Part shown: piece after piece, positions 55,404 to 64,000 of the stretch
Layout of the letters: every line of letters starts with the position of its first letter
How positions within the stretch are numbered: the stretch's first letter is position 1
NCBI GenBank assembly: GCA_034401795.1
Contig: CM067370.1
Location: 60,862,369 to 60,926,368, forward strand
DNA length: 64,000 nucleotides
Origin: Chaetoderma sp. LZ-2023a
Lineage: Eukaryota; Mollusca; Caudofoveata; Chaetodermatida; Chaetodermatidae
Direction of reading: 5' to 3'
Made by a program: the position numbers and the translations under genes
The notes under the pieces: generated by a model
Database searches by the model: none
Told to the model about the DNA's origin: nothing
The model's input: the letters and a program-made list of their open reading frames with translations, nothing else

Positions 55404-55900
55404 GTTAGTAGTGGAAGATGATGCTAATCATCATTCATTTCTACTGAGGCTCTATTGAGGGAGCCGATATGTCACTCATGTATTCAGGGATGAGAATTTT
55501 CTGCGCTTCTGAACCCAATTTGGTCACCTACATGAATCATTTAAATCCAGGTAGAAAATTTTAGGGGGCGAGGTGGGGAGGGGTAGTGGTCTTTAGTCTG
55601 TGTTTATCGGATCTAATACGAGGAGCGAAAGCTGGTCAGAATCATCACAGTTATAATCTGAATACGGAGTCTTCAAATAATTCAATTGGATTCTCTCAGA
55701 TTTATCGTACCTATATATATTCGGCTGCCGAAAGATGCCCGTAATTACTAATAGGAGATCGCCAATGTGATCTTCCAATGCTGGATAAAAGACCAATTAT
55801 GATTGGCTAATTCAGACATTTTTATTAAGTTGACGAGAGGATTAACCAATGAAAGCGAGCTTTATCGAACGCAGAAATAGGTGAACTATTTGCGACGTCA
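55404..55900. other. left part of the intron after exon j
   Basis: No exon seen. From about 55767 the sequence (AGACCAATTATGATTGGCTA, GAGGATTAACCAATGAAAG) is repeated in diverged form at 56055-56125 (GATGTATTTTGATTGGCTGA, TTACGACCAATGAAATC). The two copies lie on either side of a palindromic insert, upstream of the transposase gene. Confidence 0.5.
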
Positions 55901-55916
55901 TGCGCATGAATATCCT

Positions 55917-56031
55917 GGCCGAGTTTAGGCGGTTTAAGCTAGGGTAGGCCCGATTCCCTGGCTCCATTGCTTATACATAAGGCAAAGGAATCAGGCGGAG
56001 TACCTACCCGAGTAAGCACATAAACTCGGCC
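55917..56031. repeat. palindromic insert related to the GGACGAGTTTA family
   Basis: GGCCGAGTTTAGGC faces ATAAACTCGGCC, with inner GGGTAGGCCCGATTCCCTGG and GGAATCAGGCGGAGTACCTA. Same end pattern as the inserts at 48240 and 62820 but diverged. Confidence 0.65.
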
Positions 56032-56902
56032 TAGGTGTGCCGATACATGATAAGAGATGTATTTTGATTGGCTGATTTGGACGCATTTTCACGGATTTAC
56101 CGATTACGACCAATGAAATCATGTGTTGCAGGTTAACATATAGCTGGTTTATTTATAGCTACTCAATATTTTGGAGTCGATTCGTACTAAGACTACAAGT
56201 TTAATAAGTTTTACATTATAGAATTTTTGCGGGAATTTGTATATTATTCAGACTAAGACTACTTCGGATCGCCTTTAAACATAATTATGTCAGTTCTAGT
56301 GTAGTAGTGTAGTCCTGTTCTAGTGTAGTAGTACAGTTATGATCGGACGTATTGTGTCGTAAATTATAACAATGGTGAAAACGGTCGAAGATCGGGAGAG
56401 AGTGAGAGTCATTGAAAGTGTTGAGAATGTAAAGAATAAATTTAAATGGGAGTGGTTGGATTGCGAAACAGGTTCATGACGGTCAAACCTATAAACTTCA
56501 AGTCTGAATAAGAAAGGCAAATTTGTCTGGCAAAGTGCTGTGTCAATAGCGTGATGTATTAATTAACTATGGCGCCAGAGGTCGAATTGCATTGTTAGAA
56601 CACACAAAAACCACAAAACACAAAAAACAGATGCAGACACGGAAAACAAATTACACACTAGGCTCGTTCGCTTTTTGAATTAAATCTTGTAATGGTGCTG
56701 GGCCGAGTACTACTTGCTTAAATGCTGTGCCATCATCAAGCCAGACTGTGACAGTGAAGCCATTGCTACCACTTGCCGACAGAATCTTCCACCAACAGGT
56801 AATTTTAATTAACACTTAGCGATATAGACAACTAGCTATAGGCGATGGCGTCCATCAATATGTTACCTAATATACCAATCCAATACAACCATACTGGCTT
56901 AA

Positions 56903-56996
56903 ACTATTGAATATTTTGAAAGTAATTTAACTGGAAGCGGTTGCTGCATTAGGACGCAATGTCTTCCAAGCAAATTAATTTCAAAATATTCAAAAT
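56903..56996. repeat. palindromic MITE, family A
   Basis: CTATTGAATATTTTGAAAGT arm, GGTTGCTGCATTAGG centre and ATTTCAAAATATTCAAAAT arm. Confidence 0.8.
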
Positions 56997-57054
56997 ATTT
57001 CTTAAATCATAAAAATTTCATTTCTGATACTAGAAATTTTAATTATCTGATTTA

Positions 57055-57245
57055 TTAACCCTTTTTGTTTGAAGCCCAAACCAGCCTCTGCAGTGGGGGT
57101 GAGGAATGTCCATTTACAGGCCAAGATAAGACTATTTTTACAAATTTGTCACTGAACTTCGAGGCAGTCATTCCAGTGGTAAATTAAAAAAAAAAAAATG
57201 CCTTGCCTTGTAAATATACATTCAATAAGCAAATATTTATATTAG
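57055..57245. repeat. palindromic MITE, family B
   Basis: TTAACCCTTTTTGTTTGAAG start, GAGGAATGTCCATTTACAGG (the undivided version of the Polinton target) and the palindromic core, decayed on the right. Confidence 0.75.
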
Positions 57246-57354
57246 CATATTATATATTATCATTTATTGTGGTCAGGTTATCTCAAACAGAGTTAACATT
57301 TAACCATTCGAACCCTTAAATGTCAGAATCTTAATTCGTGATAATCGTCCAGGT

Positions 57355-58270
57355 ATTGAATAAACTGATGGATATTTTGAAACTAATTTGACTTGAAACT
57401 TTTGCACACGGTTGGCAGTCAAATTCCATTCAAAATATTCAACTGAATATTTGTTAAATTCATACAGATTGAGTTAAGCTGATGACTATTTTAAATGTAA
57501 TTTGGCTGGAACTTTTTGCTTCCATCGGCACAGCAGCTACCAATCGAATTACTTTCAAAATATTCAACATAGTATTTGATAATTATTTTGAAATAATTTG
57601 ACTGGCACATGTTGCTGCCATGGCTGCAAATTGCGGCTATCAGTGAAATTACTTTCAATATATTTAACATATCTGATAATTATTTTGAAAGTAATTTGAC
57701 TGGCATATGCTACTGCTATGTACGAAATGGCTCACAGTGAAATGATTTTTAAAATATTCAACATATTTGATAATTTCTGAAAGCAATTTGACTGGTATGT
57801 GTTGCTGTCATTTGCACAATGGCTATCAGTGAAATAAATCTATAATATAATATTTGATAATTATTTTGAAAATAATTTTATTAAACCGGTTGCTGCCATA
57901 TGCAGAAACAACTGACTGTCACATTACTTTCATAATATTTAACAAAATATTTGAAAATAATTTGGCTGGCAAATGTTGCTGCCATTGTTGAAATGGTTCT
58001 GAGTGAAATTACTTTCATAAATAATTTGCATTTGAATAAAGTCCAAGCATTTGCATTTAAATGCAGTCACGCTAGGCTGCATTTGCATTTGAATCATTTA
58101 CACGCATTTGCATTTAAATGCAATACCCTGAACTGTGACCCAAGCCTGATACCAACGTCTCTGGATGTAAGCTGTTGAACATTTTGAAAATAATGTGACA
58201 TGGTCCTGCTGCTGCCTTCGACAACAACAACTTTCAGTCAAATAAATTTCAAATTGTTCAATGTAATATT
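57355..58270. repeat. cluster of family A palindromes, ~95-bp spacing
   Basis: At least seven diverged copies in a row, starting near 57365, 57470, 57575, 57680, 57770, 57855 and 57950, with one more at 58165. Each has TTTGATAATTATTTTGAAAG, ATTTGACTGGCA, TTGCTGCCAT and a complement ending AAAATATTCAAC. The regular order suggests tandem growth rather than independent insertion. Confidence 0.75.
58024..58113. repeat. duplicated block with four ATTTGCAT octamers
   Basis: ATTTGCAT is at 58024, 58049, 58081 and 58106. The two pairs are 57 bases apart, so the block is a tandem duplication. ATTTGCAT is the consensus octamer of POU-domain factors; no evidence that it is used here. Confidence 0.85.
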
Positions 58271-58469
58271 CCTTAATATGTCAAGAAATTTTATTTTTGT
58301 ATCTGGTCTGAATGGTTGAGAAAGCTAATATATGTTATAAATTTCCAAAATATATACACATCAATGGAAGGCCTTGTCTGGATAAAAATACGGACTTGTG
58401 CTATCGTTACTGCTAGCATCTAAAAAGTAAATGGCTTTAGAAGGATTTGAATGCTTGAGTACCACACAT

Positions 58470-58640
58470 ATTAACCGTCAAATTTCTCATAGACGATGTT
58501 TATTTGCACACCAAGAGAAGACTATTTTGGAAAATGTATCACTAGAATGAATGGCTCGGTTATCGAGTCAGTCATTTCGCTGATAAATTATTAAAATGAG
58601 TCTTCTCTTGGTCTGCAAATAAATATTTTCCTTGATCACT
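58470..58640. repeat. palindromic MITE, family B
   Basis: AACCGTCAAATTTCTC start, CCAAGAGAAGACTATTTTGG, GAATGGCTCGGTTATCGAG core and TTCTCTTGGTCTGCAAAT. Confidence 0.75.
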
Positions 58641-58861
58641 GCTACCTTTTTTGCTGTCAGATGAGTGTCTTATTTCTGAGGCCATCCTTAAATAATAGTT
58701 TGGTTGTCCTCTCCTGTTCGACCCTTGTGAGGAATTATTTTTATTTTTTATGTGAGTTCGTTGGGAGATTTAATTTGCTGCATTCGTCAAACAGGAGTCA
58801 TAACCTTTAGAAACTGTTTTCTTTATAGTTTCTGCTTCAAGGTCAAATAAAAACCATCAGG

Positions 58862-59172
58862 TTCTGTTCTTTAACACTTTAACCCTCGAATTTGTTTTTA
58901 AAAAATGTAAATTTTCTCTTACAAAATGTCTATTTGCAGACCAAGAGAAGACAATTTTTGAAAATTTACCACTGGAATGACTGGCTTGGTCATAAGCGAT
59001 AGTCACTTACAGGACTGGCGGTATGATCAGCGAACGAAAAGAAGAAGACTGGCTTGGTTATCAAGCCAGTCATTCCAGTGGTAAATTTTCAAAGATTGTT
59101 TTCTGCAAATGGATATTTCTCAAGACCACTACAGAAGCTGTTTTTGGCTGATATGAGTGTTAAAGGCTTAAA
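58862..59172. repeat. palindromic MITE, family B, with ~65-base insert at its tip
   Basis: The most complete family B copy: CACTTTAACCCTCGAATTTG start, TGTCTATTTGCAGACCAAGA, GACTGGCTTGG, and the complementary half TGACTGGCTTGATAACC-type at 59045-59100, ending GAGTGTTAAAGGCTTAA. The loop is enlarged by GTCATAAGCGATAGTCACTT and following bases. Confidence 0.8.
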
Positions 59173-61734
59173 TTCAATGATTATTTGGGCAGTAAAAAGA
59201 TAATTTCCTTACCTACCTACCCTACTTCAACCACCAGTGTCGGGAGAGGACAACCAAAAAGTCTTAAGGATGGTCTGAGTTGTTCCATAGTGTTACAATA
59301 TATCTAATCATATAACATTTTAAATTATATTTGTAGGCTACTGTGTTGGGACTTTTAGCAGAGCATTCACTGCCACTATCAATGGCTCCTAGACTCATCG
59401 CTCTGGCTAAGGAACTAAATCAGGATACCAAATCGCTGTCCATGCGCATGGACAGAACAATGGCTTCGTACAAGATGCGATATGGTCTGTCAAAAACATT
59501 CCATCAACAAACTATTGAGAATCTAAAGACAACTCCATTCTCATTGAATATGGATGAATGTACCAGTACTACTCACAAACGTGTACTCGCAGTTTTAGTT
59601 GGTTACTTTTCGCCACAACAAAATAAAGTAGTTGTGGAACATTTATATTCGGTCGAAGTTACAGTAGTTCATGCAGAGTCGTTATATGATGTGCTTGTTG
59701 GTTCATTTGCTAAATATAACGTTCCGTGGAAAAACCTAATGGCTATTCTGATGGATTCATGCAATGTGATGAGGGGGTCGAAAAGTGGACTTGAAGTGAG
59801 GATGCGAAACAACTTGTCACCTCATATGCTCGCTGTTGACGGCGATTCTTGCCATCATATTCATAATTGTTGCAAAACATTTTGCAAACCATTTGGATAC
59901 TGGGTAGAAGGACTATTCACAGACGTGTATAATGACACCAAGTGGTCGAGTGACTAATTTCCAAAATAATGGGCCTGAAGATCTGTCCACCTGAACAGTT
60001 TGTCAGTCATAGGTGACTTTCCTGTTATGATATGTGTTTAAGTAATCTACGCATGCTGGGTGTTTACTATATTTTTTATTATGGAATTATGAACAGTGCA
60101 GACAAATTGCTCTATCAGTCTGTAATTGTCTCAATGTTGAGAAATAAAAATGTCAGTGAACCAGCTCGGGAAAGGATCCGTCAGATTCAAGATGGCCTTT
60201 CAAAGAAGTCATTGACGGAGGATGGTAGAAAAAGAAAGGACAGGATAGTGGAGAAAGTTCTAGTGATGTGTAGGAAAACAACTCTTATCATGAACTTTTA
60301 TGTGTCTGTTCTACCTCTATTGAAGAAGTATGTATGTGTATTTCAGATAAGCCAGCCAATGATTCACAAAATTCATGATGAGCAACTTCAGGTTTTGACA
60401 GACTTTCTGTCGTGCTTTGTGAACCCACAGTCTATTGCTGATAAATCAGCAAAACAACTGAAAGTATTGAATATTAATAAGAAGATCTGCCTTCCTAGAA
60501 GTGATATATTTGTAGGGAAACCATGTGAGGACATTATCAGGCAGTGTCACAAGGAGGATAAGGCTGTGACAGACTTCAAGCAACAGGTTTTAGACGCATA
60601 TGTTGGCTGTGCCATCCACATGCAGAAAAAGCTACCACTAAACAACCCTCTGATGTGCTCCTTGAGTGCTATAGACCCATCAGCTAGGGGTCATAAGGAG
60701 ACGACAAAGTGCTTTAAGCGGCTTGGCCAGTTAGTGACGAATGTCTTGTCTGAGGAGGAGCAGATTACATATCAGCATGAGATCCACAAGTTCCAAGTGG
60801 ACAGGAATCTCCCACACTACACTCTGGGATCTAGGATTGATGAATGGTGGGTGTTACCCTCAGATGCTGAACATTAACAGTCATTAACAAAATTAGTGAA
60901 ATCTGTCATCAGCATATTCCATGGACCAATGGTTGAGTCATCCTTTTAACATAATGGGGGATGTTGTTAAGGCAAAATCTAGTAGGATTAATATCGCCAC
61001 ATACAGCGCAATACAGACTGAAATATGTTTTTTGCGCCAGGGATGCCACATCTCTGGTGTATTTTCATAGAAAAGATATTCTATGTGACTGTGTCAGTAA
61101 ACCATTGTTGTCCAATATGAGATCTGCAGCATCAGATTATAAACGAGAGTTGGCCAGTACACAGGAAGAAATGGAGGAACGAAAAAGACAGGTTGGATTA
61201 AAAGATAAAGAATTAGAGACAAAGACAAAAGCTAAACAGCAAAAGGAAGCTGCTGTCAAAGTATCTCGACTGGCACATTAGCGTGCACAAAAAAGGAAGA
61301 TGGAGGACAGGCTCAAGCAGTTTGTGAAAAAGAGACGTACAAACCAACATTAGAACATGCTGGTGATATTTGTAAATAGTGTAGCATATATGCATAGATC
61401 TGTGAACTGAAGGCTGTGAGATATAAGACTTGAAATGCCAAGAATTTAAAGCTTTAAAGTTAATGTTCTGTATGAAACGCTGTAACATTTAATCGGCATA
61501 CTCGATGACTGGGACGCGGGTAAATATATAAACATTAAAATAAAATATAAATTACAATGTATTTGTCTACAGTATTAATGGCAGTACATTAATGCATCAG
61601 TATGCTGATGCTTAAAAGTACTGGCATTGACTGGTGACATTATTTCTCATGCAGATGCCGGAAAATTGTGCCTAATTTGTTTTTGTGCAATTTTCTGACA
61701 TTGGAGATGGGGGAGTCCGGAGATAATATCAATA

Positions 61735-61813
61735 GATCAAATCAACTAATTTGACTGAACAGTAAACAGTAATGCTGCGTACTGGGAGTCAGATTAGTTT
61801 CAAAATATTTAAC
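61735..61813. repeat. palindromic MITE, family A
   Basis: CAAATCAACTAATTTGACTG and CAGATTAGTTTCAAAATATT arms around GTAATGCTGCGTACTGG. Confidence 0.65.
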
Positions 61814-61936
61814 ACCTTTCCAGGATAGTTGTCTCAAAATTAAGACACTGGAATTTCAGGGTTTAATTAGACCAGAAATGACAAATAATTCTTGTTAGGA
61901 TTAATTTCACTTATAATAAGTCATTCCAGTGGTACA

Positions 61937-61998
<62 letters not shown>
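61937..61998. repeat. AT dinucleotide microsatellite
   Basis: About 30 TA repeats. The frame reading as repeated Ile-Tyr here is an artefact. Confidence 0.97.
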
Positions 61999-62001
<3 letters not shown>

Positions 62002-62376
62002 AATTGTCAGAGTGATAGAAAATACATGTATAAAATGTAACCCTTTACACATATGTCCATCTAAAGGTTCTAATATTGATTTGTCTAGACTAAATTTAGG
62101 GTAAAATAGAATAATTTCACAACCAGCTACAGGACCATATTTACATCCAAAGAATGCAGGAGATGCACTCTAGAATTCAACCCCCTTCTCAGACCCTCCC
62201 CCACATCATTTTCCTCTTTTTAAGGGAACCCATTCTCATGCCTGTGGATTTAATGTCATAATAAAAATATGTCAATTGTTAGCTGACATTGCACACAAAT
62301 GACATCGGTCTCACATTAACGGGGAAGAGGCTCGACAGCAGTCATGTGAATTGTCTTTCTTTGGTGAATTTACAAT

Positions 62377-62455
62377 TTAATAAACATTCTGTTGAATATT
62401 TTGAAACTAATTTGACTGGGAGCTTTTACTGCCAGTCAAATTCGGTGGAGCTTGA
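62377..62455. repeat. palindromic MITE, family A
   Basis: AATAAACATTCTGTTGAATA, TTTGACTGGGAGCTTTTACT and a shortened GCCAGTCAAATTCGG arm. Confidence 0.65.
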
Positions 62456-62564
62456 CTTATTCTCTACACAGGGTAATGTAACTTACATTAGAATTCCAAA
62501 ATTAATAAACTGTTTATTGTCACATTACCGTATTTCGCTCATTAGTAACCGTGGCTTCTAATAG

Positions 62565-63000
62565 GACAAGGGTTGTAAATTCTTTAAATCCAAACTTCTA
62601 AGAAAGGGGCCGAGATCTATTAGGTATATTTCAAGAAAAAACTGAAGTAAAATGATACAAAAAATAGCATGAAAATAGAATGCATTTTCACGCTACATAT
62701 TCTTTTCATCTTATGCCTATGCTTAATATATACCTTATATCCATCATCGCGGGAGTGAAATCATTAATTGCGTATACTTTAATATAATAAACACCTTCCG
62801 CTTATTATCTCCCTTTGTAGGACGAGTTTAGGTTCGTTACTGGAGTAGCACGGTGACGCTGATATTAGTACCCAGGTAGAAACTTGCTCAATCAACATAA
62901 ATAGGAGGGAGGGTAGCTTCGAGTAGCTACGAGAGTAAAGGCATAAACTTGTCCTATAGCGGAAGTTAATTAATACTTGGTGGAATCGTCTGCGTTTAAC
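62565..63000. mobile_element. partial relative of the hAT-type elements
   Basis: AAATCCAAACTTCTAAGAAA matches 17730, and TATATCCATCATCGCGGGAG with AGTGAAATCATTAATTGCGT matches 18500 and 48490 in reverse. It contains the TA-flanked palindrome 62820-62954. I could not find the TAGGC-type ends, so either they are lost or this is a related family. Confidence 0.65.
62820..62954. mobile_element. TA-flanked palindromic insert, second copy
   Basis: GGACGAGTTTAGG to ATAAACTTGTCC with TA on both sides, in the reverse orientation to 48240-48358 and in the same neighbouring sequence (CTCCCTTTG). Confidence 0.7.
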
Positions 63001-63191
63001 AGACCTAATATACAAGACTCGGAATGTACTTACGTGATGGTAACCAAGTAATATACATTCAATTCGATCTGCATAATTGGTACCCATTAAAATAACATTT
63101 CTCGTGTTGATAGTTGTTTCATACAAGGAAGTGACGTAATTTCAATGGTATTTCCTCAAAGTTATTACAAAATTTCATCTCAAATCTCTTT

Positions 63192-64000
63192 TTGGCTCGC
63201 CTGCGAAGCAGAAGCGAGACAGGGATTACTCATTCCAGTGGCAGTGTTGGCGGCTGCGCCGTTGTCCGTATAGATTTGTACTTTTGGTTAAGGTTTTTTT
63301 CATTGGCTTATATCTCATCAATGGCTCCTCTAATTTCAGTGAAAATGCAGAATTGGTCTACACTATACAAGGATGCTATCTCTATGGCAACCAATGCCAT
63401 TTTGGAACATCGTAGCCATATTTTTCACGGTTTTTGACTTAGAATTTCTATGTAATTTCCGTGCATGTACTTATGGTTACGGTTTTTTCTTTGGCTTATA
63501 TTTCATCAGTTGCTCATCTAATTTCAATGAAACTTTGCAGAATTGCTCTACACTATACAAGGATGAAATCTCCATGGCAACCATTGTTAGAATTTTAGGA
63601 TATTCATGAATTTTCTATACAGAATTTTTGTTTCATTTGGACTCCCTTGGTATTTTTGGCTACGGTTTTTGGTTACGGTTTTAAAAGCAGCTATTCCTCT
63701 GCAATGCCACATCAAATTTTGATTAAACATCATGACCTTGTTTTCCTTCACATCTGATGTGTTACCAGTTTTCTGTTTGTGCATCATATGATGTGGCTAT
63801 GGTGTTTTTTTTGTCTCGCCTGCGAAGCAGAAAGCGAGACATAGGGATCACTAATTCCGGTGGCGGTGGCGTCCGTCATTTGTGCGGTTTTGGTTAAGGT
63901 TTTTTAATAAACTTATTTTTCAACACTGGCTCATCCGATCTCAATGAAACTTTACAGAAGTGATCTATACTATACACGGATGTGATCTACATAACAACAC
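63192..64000 (+). repeat. repeat with CTCGCCTGCGAAGCAG hairpin head, at least two copies
   Basis: Heads at 63196 and 63814 (CTCGCCTGCGAAGCAGAA followed by GCGAGAC, able to pair with the start). Each is followed by AATTCCGGTGGC-like text and degenerate ~190-base units (TTTCTTTGGCTTATATTTCA, CTACACTATACAAGGATG). The second copy runs off the window. Confidence 0.8.

Larger units (their letters stand above)
56799..59337 (+). other. intron of the transposase gene, filled with MITEs
   Basis: Donor GTAATT and acceptor TTTGTAG join HQQ to ATVLG in phase. The 2.5 kb hold eight or more family A palindromes, three family B palindromes and a duplicated octamer block. Most of this length is probably later insertion. 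Confidence 0.75.
56372..61351 (+). pseudogene. hAT-like transposase gene, two exons, decayed
   Basis: A DDE transposase of hAT type. Exon 1 (56372-56798) starts MVKTVEDRERVRVIESVENV, then KFKWEWLD, a zinc-finger-like part (CLAKCC ... INYGARGRIALLEHTKTTKH) and NAVPSSSQTVTVKPLLPLAD, ending RIFHQQ before GTAATT. Exon 2 starts at 59338 after TTTGTAG with ATVLGLLAEHSLPLSMAPRL in phase, then TASYK-like ASYKMRYGL, FSLNMDECTSTTHKR (first catalytic Asp context), MAILMDSCNVMRGSKSG (second), a long helical insertion and the C-terminal FKRLGQLV...GSRIDEWWV and MVESSFN dimerisation-type block, ending in a basic coiled coil. It is not functional: exon 1 is interrupted after ETGS and by further stops, exon 2 has a stop at 59955-59957, another break after EWWV near 60850, and an extra T within TCCTTTTAAC near 60934. 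It is in the sense direction of eIF3c, downstream of exon j. Confidence 0.85.

Noticed and set aside
37978-53960. Long poly-G and poly-C runs (near 37980, 40970, 45525, 52600, 53947) as regulatory quadruplexes
   Set aside because: They are simple runs inside repeats and may partly be assembly artefacts; no supporting context.
56372-56798. Further eIF3c exon downstream of exon j
   Set aside because: The translation is a transposase N-terminus, does not resemble eIF3c and joins in phase with the transposase exon at 59338.
61892-62104. Frame with a long Ile-Tyr run
   Set aside because: It is the TA microsatellite.
1-64000. tRNA, rRNA, snRNA genes or CRISPR arrays
   Set aside because: No tRNA A/B boxes with cloverleaf pairing, no rRNA-like sequence and no spaced short direct repeats with unique spacers were seen.

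Overview
The window is intronic DNA of an animal, almost certainly a marine invertebrate. The one host gene is eIF3c, subunit c of translation initiation factor 3. It runs left to right through nearly the whole window as ten short exons (1712 to 55403) that add up to 1,158 coding bases (386 codons) with matching phases at every junction. The protein start and the C-terminal half lie outside. The repeat types (Polinton, DIRS, Penelope-like element, pearl-like tandem repeats, palindromic MITEs) fit a mollusc, lancelet or similar animal; the sequence alone does not settle which.

Everything else is mobile or repeated DNA packed into the introns. Intron 2 (2980-24857) holds an antisense Penelope-like element and then an 18.1 kb Polinton (4914-23024). 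The Polinton sits inside an older palindromic MITE and has itself taken two hAT-type insertions, each with a perfect 8-bp target duplication. Intron 3 (24984-33342) holds a DIRS retrotransposon with inverted ends and an internal complementary region. Introns 4 and 5 hold a pearl-like repeat split by a third hAT-type element and a MITE with an internal duplication. Intron 6 (37425-46589) holds an eight-unit 148-bp array and a large TTAA-flanked foldback element with a full-length LINE inserted in one arm. Introns 7 to 9 hold more pearl-like repeats, one of them split by another hAT-type element.

After exon 10 there is a decayed two-exon hAT-like transposase gene (56372-61351). Its intron is filled with palindromic MITE copies.

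The Polinton and the DIRS element are broken fossils. The Polinton still shows a protein-primed DNA polymerase B, a retrovirus-type integrase, a packaging ATPase and several small genes, a few of which read as uninterrupted frames. The nesting gives a relative order of events: palindromic MITE, then Polinton, then hAT insertions; and pearl-like or AGGTCA repeat, then foldback or hAT element, then LINE. Nothing here looks like a functioning new system. The most unusual structures are the hairpin-shaped Polinton termini, the leader-derived tandem repeats that run into the first Polinton start codon, the giant TTAA foldback, and the acidic ETAD repeat shared by two Polinton genes.
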